Assembly (NCBI GenBank): GCA_016490735.1 | Contig: JAEMWC010000151.1 | Span: 57,501 to 121,500, forward strand | Reading direction: 5' to 3' | Length of the DNA: 64,000 nt | From: Pachyseris speciosa | Lineage: Eukaryota > Cnidaria > Anthozoa > Scleractinia > Pachyseridae | Shown: positions 32,301 through 42,600 of the stretch, piece by piece | Position numbering within the stretch: position 1 is the stretch's first letter | How the letters are laid out: the number at the start of each line of letters is the position of its first letter | Position numbers and translations under genes: made by a program | Notes under the pieces: generated by a model | What the model saw: the letters and a program-made list of their open reading frames with translations, nothing else | The model's database searches: none | Told to the model about the DNA's origin: nothing

Positions 32301-35300
32301 TTTTGGACAACAGTTTTCCTGAAGTAAACATCAGCATCGAAAGTAGCAAGCATAAGGCACGGATGTCAAAGGATTAACAAGAAAACACAGTTACTTACCA
32401 GGAAAGTCCTCCATGGCTGCCCACAAGGTATAAGATCCCCTGCGCTGAAGCTATTGTGTTCCCAGGGCTCTCACGGTAAAATAGGCAAGCAAACATATCC
32501 GGCAGAACAAGGACGATGGCTACTGGTCTGCTGACAAACTCCATCATGTAATACCTTTCTCTTAACCACCGAGAACTGTAAATTGCAAATTCAGCGGAAA
32601 ATTCGGGTGTTGTTTGTTTATCATGTCCTCGCGTCCCCGAGTCCTACGTCCCCGAGTCCCACGTCCCCACGTCCCCACGTCCCCGCGTCCCCACGTCCCC
32701 ACGTCCCCGCGTCCCCGCGTCCCCGAGTCCCACGTCCCGGCGTCCCCATGTCCTTGCGTCCCAAGTCCCACGTCCCACGTCCCACGTCCCCGTCCCACTT
32801 TTAGTCACAGCCACCATATATAGCCCCTTTCCATAACAACATTGGCAGAAAAAGGATATATATGAGGCCTTCCAAGTGGTGGTCTGGTGTCGCATTGTTG
32901 CCCATCGTATTTTTGATTTTCAACACTCCCTTAGTACGCCAAGTACGGCTAGTACGACCGTGTCGTTGTATTTTTGATTTTCAACACTCCTTTAGTACGC
33001 AAAGTATGGCTAGTATGGCAATGTTGTTGTAGTCTTTTTAGTCGTTGTAGTCTATTTAGTATGCCAAGTATGGCACTGTCTTTGTAGTCTATTCGTTTTT
33101 AACATTTCCTTAGTAGATTAGTATGCCTAGTAAATAGTACAATCCCTGAGTTTCAATTTTCTTCTGTTATTTTCATTTTCAAGATTAGATAAGATAAGTT
33201 AAAGATGAATTATGGAAAGCTGAAACTAAGGGAGACAAGACCGAAATAAACAACTAAGTGCGCTAACCCAAAGAAACATCCAAGTAGTACGTTAATCAAA
33301 TTAAAGATGAACTGAAGAAATTACCAACCTGAGGAAAACCAAGAGAAACATTCAAGTACATTAGTCAGACTAATACTAAGTGGAAAAAAGGAAAAAGGTT
33401 ATCCCTAAAATGGGCTGCATATGCAAACTGTCATGCTTTTTCTGCCAATTTCTGTCGGTTGTCGGGAGAAGATTGTCACCTGTTGTTACTTGTCGTTTCC
33501 ACCCTTGGAGGGCCTCATATACCCTTCATTTAAGCATCCTGCATTTGCCCTGAGTTTTCTTCTGAAAAGTAAGAGATTGTTAAAGTAATATAACACAAGT
33601 ATGTTATTGATGGGATTAATTTTCTTTTGTAGGTTCACGTTCCAGTATACAAAGATCGCACAAAAGAAACAGTCGCCACTCTGCTTGATGCTAATAATAA
33701 GGTAGAATAAAGTATGTTGGAGAGAACACTCTTTCTAAGACAAAATTCTCTTGGACTAGCACCATCATGCTCTGTTTTTGAGAGTTCAGTGCTGATTGTC
33801 ATATATACATGTGCATGTTGTATCCATTTTGGAGAGCTGCTCATCAGTCCTGTTGTACAATATGTGCAAACCATTTGAGTGTCTGTATATAAACAGTCAA
33901 ACCTCTGCTAGAAGACACCTCCCATTAGCAGACACCTCTTCATAAGTAGACATTAACAAACCACAGCCCAAGCAATTTCTCCACTAATAATAATATTTAA
34001 TTTATAATAATATTTAATTTATGATAATAATAATAATAATAATAATAATAATATTTTATAATTTCCTGTAAGCAGATCGACACCTATCCTCATCCCAAGC
34101 ATGCTCTTCACATTTCAACTTAACTAGTTCCTTCTATCAGCAGGCTGTAATTTTTTTAATAACACTGAAAAATCTGTATTATACATGTAGTTATATCAAA
34201 AAATAGGTTTGTTTTCAACCTCATTCTCAGGGTCTCTCTTCTCACCCCTGCAGTGAGAGGGGATGGGAAGAGGTTGGTTTATTTTGGGGAAAAATATAGC
34301 CATTACTCCGATCCTCAGGTCACTTCAGACCATAGAAATCATTCGGAGATGTGGCAGTCTAAGATTAACATAGGCAACCTGGTGGAAAACTGTAAATATA
34401 TTAATCTGGTCACCGCTAACTACCAATTGAAAGCCCACCATGAGACAGTATTAAATTCAACTGTGCCTCTGTTTGTGGAATCTGGGTAAGGTACACATTT
34501 TGGCACGCTGTCAGGGCAGCATTGCATGATCCTTCAACTGGAAAAACAATTAATCATCTCACAACAATCTGGTCACCACCAAATGTCAATATCAGGGTTT
34601 GTACACTTTTGAGCTGTGAAAATTCCATGACTTTCCAGGACTTTTTCCATGACATTTTGAAAAACGTCATGGCCTAAGTTATAAGCCACTGTTCTGAGAC
34701 AGTAATGTCAAAACAATGACAAAAATGTTCGCAAGCAGAATCTTGCAATGCGTGCTATGTTTATTTCTACTGAAGTAAATCATATATTTGGATCTACACT
34801 GCTTTCCACTCATAATGAGCCTGCTGATTTTCAATGACTTTCCACAAATTTCCAGGACCCAAACCTAAATTCCAGGACTTTTCAGGCCTGAAAAATGAAA
34901 TGATAAAATTCCATGACTTTCCAGGTTTTGCAGGACCCATACAAACCCTGAATATTGAAAGCGCACCATAGGAGAGTTTTCAAAATTAACCGTGCCCCTC
35001 TTTGTTGAATCCAGACATGGTACAAGTTTTTGGCAAGGTGTCATGGCAGCATTAATCCTGAGACTGGAAAAGCAATCAATCAGCTAACAAGAAATGGGAA
35101 CACTCCAACAGGATTAGTGGTATGTTACAGTGCCAATGTATAAACAAGTGCTAAGTTAAATGGAATCTTCTGTTTTGGATTTTTGAGACCAGTACAGTTT
35201 AATTGGTGGACTACTAAACTGATTTTACTTTATTGAGAAAACTGATTGGGAACTTTATAAGAAAGAGGCCTTCCGAGGGGTGATCTGGTGTTGCTTTGTT

Positions 35301-37622
35301 GCTTGTTTAAGACTTTCTTGCTCCCTTGTTTCATTGTCAGTTGTCAGTGTTTTGGGAGAGAAGATTTTCACCTGTTTTCTGAGCCATATTGCTTGTCGCT
35401 TCTACCCCTTCGAAGGTCTCAAGAAACATGTCACAGATATCGAACACCCAATAAACGAGATTTTGCTCATTAAGAATAATTTAATGCCTTATATTTTAAG
35501 AATGCAAAGTAGTTATTGTCCGAAGATCAAAACTACCATTGATATTAATTTTAAAAAATCCTTTGTAAATACAGTAGGCTCATTTTAAAGTATTTTATGG
35601 AGTCGTGTACATTTTATTTTCATTCACTCTTGTAGTTTGTCACACATCATATATTTTTATTAATTTTCACTACACTGTAACTTATCAAGATATCTTCTTT
35701 TTATCTTAAGATTAATTAAGACTTTTTATTGATTGATTGATTTATTTATTGTTAAATTCTAGACATTTGACCTGAATAGTCCTGAGCCAGATCCTAAGGC
35801 ATTTGGACCGTAAGTTACTTTGACCTTACATGTAATTTTTAAGGCTTAATGTCCACATAAAAATTATCCTGACGTCTTTACTGGCAATTGCTCTAATGCT
35901 GCTAAGAACAAGTTTTTAACTAGAGGCCATATTGGCCGTCACTTGGCCTACCAAGAGGTAAGCGGAAATTGCAGTTTGCTACAGCGTCTTCCCTGATTCA
36001 CCTACATGTTTCCAATATTATGGCAATGTTAGCATAATGATAACTGAAAACTTTTCCATATTTTATTTTCACCATATTGGCATCATGTTGATCATGTACA
36101 GATAGTTGTTGTGACATGTGCGAATTTGATATACGCTGTGAGGATTTTGGTTTGTTTATGTAGGTTGAGTAATTACAAAATTCCGTGAATTGACACACAG
36201 GAAAACAAACAATTCAACCTTTCTTAAATAAAAAATTATTCAGCTGAGCCTGTGTTTATGCCTGAAAAGCAAACACGTTCAAGTTTTGCCTCGAGTAAAT
36301 TTTCACAAAGGTGAAATAGAAATCGAAGAAAGTGAATTGCTAGTCACTGTGAAGCATAATTTATTGACTCGAACTTGGTGCTATTTTTGCAAATTCCACT
36401 AAAGTTGCTTTGAATACAGTGAATCTGTCAATTTAAGATAAAGCACAGTAAAAATTCACATTCAAACCTGTATTTTTCTGGCAAGGTGGATTCCCAAAAG
36501 CGCTCAAACATTTCGGAAAAAGTCCACAATATTTTAACATGATCCAATATGGTGGTATTCTTAGTAGTTGTTGTTGTTGTTCAGTATCACATAGATGCCA
36601 ACCCCCAAAATTTGAAAAGCGGGAGACAGTTATATGAGTCTACGTTTATTTAAGTTGTTCTGGTTTTGACTTACAAGTATCGGTTCTCGGGATTGTCTCG
36701 CGATTGTTTGACAGTTTGACAGTGCAACCAAAAAAAAAGGTCCATGACAGGATACGTAAAAAGCGGGAGATTTATGTACCAAAGCGGGAGACGAGGCAAA
36801 AAAAACGAAGTCTCCCGCCAAAAGCAGGAGAGTTGGCATCTATAGTATCGCTTGTGCAGAAACGCCTTTTGTGGATAAAACACGATGACCAAAAAAATGA
36901 CAAAAAAATGACATTTTTAGATGCAGATTTTTCCACCGGAAGTCTGAGTAAAAAGCAATGAAACTTATATCTGGTGATCCTTTTCCTAAACTATAAACAA
37001 GGACATGCAATACACCACTGCTTACACCAGTTTTCAGCACTTTCCAGCTGTTATACTTTGATGGATCAATGCTATCACTCTTTATTGGTTGATATGACAG
37101 CAGCAGTGTAACTTGTAATCAGCATGTTAGACAAGCAAGTTAAAAAAAATCATCAGAGAGAATTCAGAGCCACCTGATAACAATAACAAACTAACAACAG
37201 TGGTAGCAACAGCAATACTGATAACAAGAATGGGAATGGCTTGTTCATCTTTTGAGCAGAATAATAGTCTAACTTAGCTGTGTTAGTACATAAGCATTCT
37301 CTGTGCAGTTTCCTCATGATAAGTTTTTGGCACATTTTTATTTTCCCCAGTTATCCTGTTATAAGGGCTGTCACAGGTCTAAAAGGTGAGAAACCTATTA
37401 AAATCAGAAACTTCCATTTAAAGTGCTACTAAGACGAAATTCACGTTTTCTATCTAAGCCTTTTAAAAATATAAAAAAGTAATCTGTACGAGAAGAAGAA
37501 TGCTGTTTACTATTTTCAATTATCTATTTTTGTTCCAGAGATATTCAAGTTTTTAAAATATGCAAATTAGTGAAGTGATGACAATGATGTACTGAACCAA
37601 ATTTTTATCAAATATGATGAAG

Positions 37623-37655
<33 letters not shown>

Positions 37656-40600
37656 TTGATTGTTGGCAAAACAATTGCACTAGATGTGCTTCACGATATG
37701 AGCTTATCAGCATTGTTACCATGTCAACATAGTGGGTTCCAGACCTCCCTGATGTTAAGGGCTTTGCTGGCCACCAATAGACCGATATAACATTTCTGAT
37801 GAACAATAGATTTTGCCTGTCCAGACTCCTCTGGTCCAGGCTCGTCATCAGGATGAGTTCTAGCTCCCATTGGATTAAGATCCTTTGTGTTTGCTCGTTT
37901 GTGGACGAGGCTGGACGGGCAAATCTATTGGACACAACAAGAGTGATATTAGTCTATGGTATTCTATTTTGATATTTGCCAATGGTGCCTCATCTGCATG
38001 ATCCAGCAACCACATAAATGTGTTAGGTTGAGTTCGTGGCCTTGTTAAATGTTTTTCGGGCTGAAAATCACTAAAATATTGAAATCAAGTTGGGGGGGGG
38101 GGGGGCTGGAAAAGAGTGAGTTGCCATTGTAGCCATAGGTGTGTTGCCTGTAAAACTATCAGCCTACCAAGTTTCAATGCTCCCTGCTGCAAATTGACCA
38201 AGATAACTCTATTTGTATTCTTGATGTTATACTGGATTGAAACTATGACGTCATCAGTAATCTCATTCATATTTTGCACATTTTTCAAACTTAAATATCT
38301 CCGGAACTAATGAAGATATTTACAAACGGAAACGGCGTTTATTATCTCTCCTGGAATTCTGTGTGATAAACTTAAAAAATTGAGGGGTAAAAATTTGATC
38401 TTAGTAGCACTTTAACTTACCAGCATGCACAAATTTCTGCACATATTTAGAGTTGAAGTTATTAATACTTGGCTTTATACCGGTAGTTATAGTTATTTTA
38501 TATATCTGCAGGAAATGCTGCGATTGGACGGAACAAAAATGATACCTTTCTAAGTGACTACAGAAGTGGAATTCTACTCCACACAGGAGAATGGAGCGAC
38601 TGGAAACCATCAGAACCCATGCCTAACAGGTTAGTATTAGCTGCTATGTAGAATAGCATTACTTTCATCCCACATTTTACAGGCTAAAAATGCACAGCTG
38701 CATGGTTAGAGGTGGTGGACAGTGTTGTTCAACAGTCTTGGTTACATTCTTGTGCATCCAAGCGACTTATTCACTATCAACGACATCCTGGTCAACGACT
38801 TGGGCATCATCATACACACCCACCCCTATTGAGAGAATCCATACCCCTTTAAGCCTCAAGGCAAGCTATCTGTTGAACAGATTGACCGAATTTGGTGCAC
38901 AGATCTAGATTATAGTGGATCATTATATAGAAACAAGCACTTTTATCTGGTCGTGCTGATGTTGTGGACACTTAGTCTGTCATACGATGCTTTCATTATC
39001 TCTTGGAAGCCATGCTGAGACGATAAATTTTGTTCAACAGTGATGGCTGCATTCATGTGCATCCAAGTGACTTGTTCACTATCGACAACATCCTGGTCAA
39101 TGACTTAGGCGTCGTCATACACCCCAACCCCTTTGGAGAGAACGGCTCATATCCCTACAAGCCTCAAGGCCTGTTATCTGTTGAACAGATTGACTGAGTT
39201 TGGTGCACAGATTATAGTGGATCATTATATTAAAAAAAAAAAAGCACATTAACTGGACATGGTCCGTCTGATTTTGTGGACTTTTACTTTGTCCTAGTTG
39301 GGACATTTGAAATGTTGTAGACTTCCCCGCTTTAACTTAAATAAAACTTCCTTTCGTTCAAAACAGTTTTCACTGTTACTAAGGGATGAAGTTAAGGGGG
39401 AACATGGCAGGAAGTGTTGTTAGTAGCAATTGTGTCAGCGATTTCACAAACTACTGATTTGCAACTTTTTATATTTCTATGAACGTAACATTGAATAAAT
39501 TAAATCAACATTATTTTGGTGAACTTCATGATCTATTTCAACAGCTGTTTTGAATTTTTCCTTCTATGATTTCATATGAAATTGTGGCCAATAATAATAT
39601 TTTAATTTTGCACTCAACTGTTTTCGTACATGTATATACTGTATTTTCTAAATTTAACGCCGGACCCCGATTAAACACCAGCCTTGTAAAAAAAAAGGCC
39701 GGGTAAAAACTAGTAATTTTAAAATAAACATCAGGGGCATTTGATCGAGGCCCCTGCATTTGATCCAAAAAAGGCGCTGTACTTGCAGTTGAATTAACAA
39801 GTAAATGTTATGTTCTTTTGAGTAGAAGTGCCCCAGCATACTGGTATAGTACTGCTACTTTTGTATAATTATTTAGAGCCAGATATGTTTGAAGAAGAAC
39901 TTAATGAAATTGTTGTTTACAAAGATTAGCCAGTTTAAACATTCCTATTGTGGACGTTTCGCAAGAAGGACATTGATGAAGTTCCCTGTAGCTATTATGA
40001 ACTCAAAACCTTTTTTTAGTTGTAACCATCTAATTGCTATGTTTTGTTCATGCATTACTTAATATGTTCTGTTTGTTTTGGTAATAATCATTTTCAGTGA
40101 CTTGGGGACAGTTTGTTGAGTCGGAACTTAGAGAATAATTGTTCCGCCCTAAGAAACTGCCTCTGGGTCTCAGAGAATAGATAGTAATAAATTAATTTAG
40201 AGAGTACAGAAAATTGCACCTTGTTAATAGATGCTGGACCCTGATTAAATGCCAGGTCCATCAGGCCAAGTTTGAAATAAATGCCAGGGGCGTTTAATTG
40301 AGAAAATAATTATGGTACCTGCAATTACCTGACTGTAATTTTTTTTATACAAAAGACATTAAAATAAACTTATGTTTAAGGACTTCTTATTTGTGTCAAT
40401 TATTTACCAACCTTAAAAATTTAAGTTAATGGAAAACAAGCAATATTTTGATCAGCTTTTCCTTTTTTTCTGTCTTGTATGGAGACAGCAAATTTTGCAA
40501 AATTGTCTTCTGGTTCTAGTTGTTCAAAGGGTAAAAGCCTTAATCCAGCACATAAAAATCACTGTGTACTCAGTACAACTGAAATGCAAATTATCTGCTG

Positions 40601-41263
40601 GACAGTGATTAGTCTACTCTAACACTTTGAAAAACTGAGGCCTTGAGGTTTGAGAGTGGTGTTAAAGATGTTATCTCCAAAACCTGTCTTTAGTTTATTA
40701 GGTCTTTATTAGACTGTAAGCAAGCTCTCTACTGGGGTCTGAAGCAAGATGGGGGAGCAGGGTTTGCATAGTGGTGAGAGCGCTCGCCTTCCACCAATGT
40801 GGCCCGGGTTCAATTCCCGGACTTGGCGTCATAAGTGGGCTGAGTTTGTTGGTTCTCTACTCTGCTCCGAGAGGTTTTTCCCTGGGTATCCGGTTTTCCC
40901 CTCTCCCCAAATGTTAGCATTTGATTTGACTTGAGTTGATTTAGTCTCCCCAATTAGTAGAGCATCTGTACTCCGCTAGATAGATTTGAGACTTAAATTA
41001 TTATTATTATTATTATTAGATATATTTCAACCCAATATAGAGCTCGCTCGCAGGAGTGTTCTTTTATTATTGCTGTTTGTTTCCTCATTATTAACAGCCT
41101 TGGCTGCATACATGTTCACCCTGATGACATGAAGACAATCAATGACATTCTAAAAGAACTTCACGTCGATGAAAGAAACAACACCCTGGGAGAATTACCC
41201 TATCCATGCCAGCAACAAGGCTTGCTTTCAATTGAAGAGATAGGAGAGGATGCTGTATCTTAA
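29350..41263 (+). CDS. Secreted L,D-transpeptidase-like protein (PG-binding + YkuD)
   Basis: Nine exons, 296 aa: 29350-29464, 30267-30399, 31018-31120, 33633-33701, 35015-35119, 35763-35809, 37351-37385, 38512-38629 and 41098-41263 (stop TAA). All introns are GT-AG and phases close exactly. Residues 1-19 ([19 protein letters not shown]) form a signal peptide. Residues 39-100 fit a peptidoglycan-binding fold ([40 protein letters not shown]). Residues 118-296 fit a YkuD L,D-transpeptidase: [44 protein letters not shown], then GILLHTGEW (His226) and [14 protein letters not shown] (Cys245). YkuD enzymes use that Cys and His to cross-link or edit bacterial peptidoglycan. The usual Arg after GCI is His here. 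A bacterial domain pair in an intron-rich animal gene suggests ancient horizontal transfer (inference). Alternative terminal exons lie in the last intron. AATAAA is at 41526-41531. Confidence 0.85.
31468..31627. mobile_element. Short inverted-repeat element (CAGGGGTTTCA family), copy 2
   Basis: CAGGGGTTTCAATAGG at the left and CCAATGAAACCCCTG at the right. It matches 1479-1655 along its length, with a small internal deletion. It lies in intron 3 of the transpeptidase-like gene. Confidence 0.75.
31690..32820. mobile_element. Foldback element with minisatellite arms, GGGGACGTGG type
   Basis: Two arms of about 500 bp (31690-32206, 32337-32820) are inverted copies around a 130-bp spacer. From outside in, each has GGCTGTGACTAAAAGTGGG, about 200 bp of GGGGACG(T/C)(G)GG minisatellite, GATAAACAAACAACACCC, an exon-like segment (ATGATGGAGTTTGTCAGCAG, open for about 50 codons) and TTAATCCTTTGACATC. 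The exon-like part is followed by CTG-GTAAGTAAC in the right arm, a consensus splice donor; the left arm lacks four of those bases. Open frames across the minisatellite are low-complexity artefacts. Confidence 0.85.
32859..33521. mobile_element. TIR element, TATATGAGGCC family, copy 1
   Basis: Ends TATATGAGGCCTTCCAAG and CTTGGAGGGCCTCATATA are inverted repeats. The interior has TCTGGTGTYGCATTGTTGC near the left and GAAGATTGTCACCTGTT near the right. A shorter relative is at 35265-35420. It begins 38 bp after the foldback at 31690-32820. Confidence 0.75.
34005..34052. repeat. (ATA)n microsatellite
   Basis: ATA/AATA units, preceded by an imperfect duplication of TAATATTTAATTTAT. Confidence 0.85.
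34430..34591 (+). pseudogene. Dead duplicate of transpeptidase exon 5
   Basis: Aligns with 34955-35105, the real exon 5 plus its upstream intron. Shared stretches include TGTGCCTCTGTTTGTGGAAT versus CGTGCCCCTCTTTGTTGAAT and CTGGAAAAACAATTAATC versus CTGGAAAAGCAATCAATC. The acceptor CCAG has become CTGG, and a 4-bp insertion after GGCAGCATT shifts the frame to an early TGA, so it cannot be used as an exon. Confidence 0.75.
34592..34951. mobile_element. 360-bp MITE, TCAGGGTTTGTA ends
   Basis: TCAGGGTTTGTA at the left and TACAAACCCTGA at the right; inward, AAATTCCATGACTTTCCAGG-type blocks occur in several copies. It sits exactly between the dead and live copies of exon 5. Confidence 0.8.
35265..35420. 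mobile_element. TIR element, GAGGCCTTCC family, copy 2
   Basis: GAGGCCTTCCGAGGGGTGAT at the left, CTACCCCTTCGAAGGTCTC at the right; the interior GGTGTTGCTTTGTTGC and GAAGATTTTCACCTGTT match 32859-33521. Confidence 0.65.
36591..36843. mobile_element. 253-bp MITE, ATAGATGCCAAC ends
   Basis: ATAGATGCCAAC at the left and GTTGGCATCTAT at the right, with AAGCGGGAGAC / GTCTCCCGCC just inside. It lies in intron 6 of the transpeptidase-like gene. Confidence 0.8.
37418..38414. mobile_element. About 1-kb TIR element, TTAAAGTGCTACTAAG ends
   Basis: TTAAAGTGCTACTAAGA at the left and TCTTAGTAGCACTTTAA at the right. A poly-G run (about 38091-38104) is internal. No transposase frame. It fills most of intron 7. 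Confidence 0.75.
38736..38901 (+). pseudogene. Alternative terminal exon 9a, degraded
   Basis: It has a usable acceptor (TTGTTCAACAG just before 38736) and is in phase with exon 8, reading [19 protein letters not shown]. The catalytic Cys codon is now Tyr (GCI to GYI). An in-frame TGA at 38830-38832 truncates it, and the ancestral stop has become CGA. Beyond the TGA the frame still reads KPQ, LSVEQID. Splicing to it would give a 273-aa protein without the nucleophile. Confidence 0.8.
39041..39197 (+). CDS. Alternative terminal exon 9b of the transpeptidase-like gene
   Basis: Follows the acceptor TTTTGTTCAACAG, joins exon 8 in phase and reads [19 protein letters not shown], then [17 protein letters not shown] and [12 protein letters not shown], ending at TGA (39195-39197). 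It keeps the YkuD Cys and the HVHPxD segment of exon 9c and is about half identical to it overall. Use of it gives a 293-aa protein. A poly(A) signal AATAAA follows at 39340-39345, so this can be a complete 3' end. Whether it is expressed cannot be seen here. Confidence 0.75.
39340..39345 (+). other. Poly(A) signal AATAAA for exon 9b
   Basis: Canonical hexamer 143 bp after the exon 9b stop codon. Confidence 0.55.
39636..40320. mobile_element. TIR element, TATTTTCT..TTTAACGCC ends
   Basis: The left end reads ACTGTATTTTCTAAATTTAA then CGCCGGACCCCGATTAAACA. The right end is its imperfect complement (CAGGGGCGTTTAATTGAG, AAAATAATTATGG). Direct CCCGATTAAA / CCCTGATTAAA units occur inside both ends. 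It lies between exons 9b and 9c. Confidence 0.6.
40752..41018 (+). mobile_element. tRNA-derived SINE, family 2, copy
   Basis: GGGGAGCAGGGTTTGCATAG, CGCTCGCCTTCCACCAATG and GGTTCAATTCCCGG; ends GATTTGAGACTTAAATTA followed by (TTA)n. It inserted about 80 bp before exon 9c. Confidence 0.9.
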
Positions 41264-42438
41264 GAATGACTTTAATTTTTATCATCATCAACTGGTCTAA
41301 TCCACCTTACACATCAATTGAATTTATTGCAAATTAAGCTGTCATTAGGAACATGTCATGTACATGGATAAGTGAATAGAGCAAGTGTACACAGGAAAGA
41401 CCCATGTATAAGAGGCTTTTGGCTAAAAGGTGCCATCTTCCATCTTAATTTCACATTATTACAAGAACATGTTTAAGCCTAGATTAGGTTGTAATCTTAT
41501 TATTTTGGAAAGACCAAAATTGATTAATAAAAATTCTTTTAAAAATTTAGGTAAAAAGTCTAATTGTGGGGTGAAGTCATAAAATATTATATTCCTTACC
41601 TTGATCACAGTCGGTATTTTTGAGTTTGTGTAACATTAAGGTTGGTTTTCTCTACCGACTGAGTTGAACTTGGAGTCATAATCAGAAGTGTGCAGCATTA
41701 TGATCCAGTCAAAATAAAAATACTGATTCTGTTATAACTCTGTTGTTTATGACCTTGTGAAAACTAGATTGTTGGAGTTGCAAGCACCATTTTGGTATCA
41801 AACTGTAATCTGAGAGTGCAAGAACAAGCATTGTGATTGGTTGGCTCTTCCGCTTCTGCTTATGACTCTGGTTTTTTATTTTCACTGGGTCATAATTATG
41901 CACTCTTACAACTCTGACTATAACTATGACTCTGTCACTATTGAAAACCAGCCTTTAGTTTTCAAACAGCAACAATGAAAATTTAAAACAAAATTTAAGA
42001 AGATAACTCACCTAATTTCTTGCCATATAAAACCACTTATTAGAGAGCCTTCAGTGCCTGCCTGCTTTTATACATGGGTTTTTGCTCTGTCACTGTTTGT
42101 AACTAACAGAAATAATAATCTGACTGTAGAAAGCTTTGGTCAGTTCTGTTTACTCTGATCTGTCCAGTGCTAAATTTCCACTTTTTCCCACAAAATCCAT
42201 CCACCATACAGGTTTATTAGCATTAGATATTTTGTTATTAGGATATTTGTCAAATGGTGAGTCAAGTTATTTCACACAAGGCATGTTGTTACACTTCAGT
42301 TATGGCCAAATGAAATATTATTGTACCTTAGTTTGTACCTTTAAATAACAATGTAATTATGCTTTAGTTCACTATTGCAGAATATTGCCAGATAATGGAA
42401 CTAGATCATGCATTATGAGTCTACTTAGTACAGTACTA
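41264..42438. other. 3' flank and intergenic sequence
   Basis: Contains the exon 9c 3' UTR with AATAAA at 41526-41531. The remainder is AT-rich with no gene recognised. Confidence 0.5.
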
Positions 42439-42600
42439 CAGTCAAACCAGTATTAAGTGCACCCCATATTACGTGGAAACCCTGTATTAAGTGGACACAA
42501 GTGTCTGCGAGCCCAAAACTATTCTTCCCCTACATTTTGTAAAATGAGTCTAAGTGGACACTATGTGAGTCTGATGGGTGTCTTAATACAGGTTTCACTG
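42439..42600. mobile_element. 162-bp MITE, pogo/Tc1-type
   Basis: CAGTCAAACCAGTATTAAG at the left, CTTAATACAGGTTTCACTG at the right, flanked by TA on both sides. Internal AAGTGGACAC units repeat. Related heads occur at 33891-33930 and 17248-17280. Confidence 0.85.

Noticed and set aside
34253..34489. A 78-residue plus-strand frame ahead of exon 5
   Set aside because: It overlaps the dead exon copy in a different frame and has no acceptor or family match.
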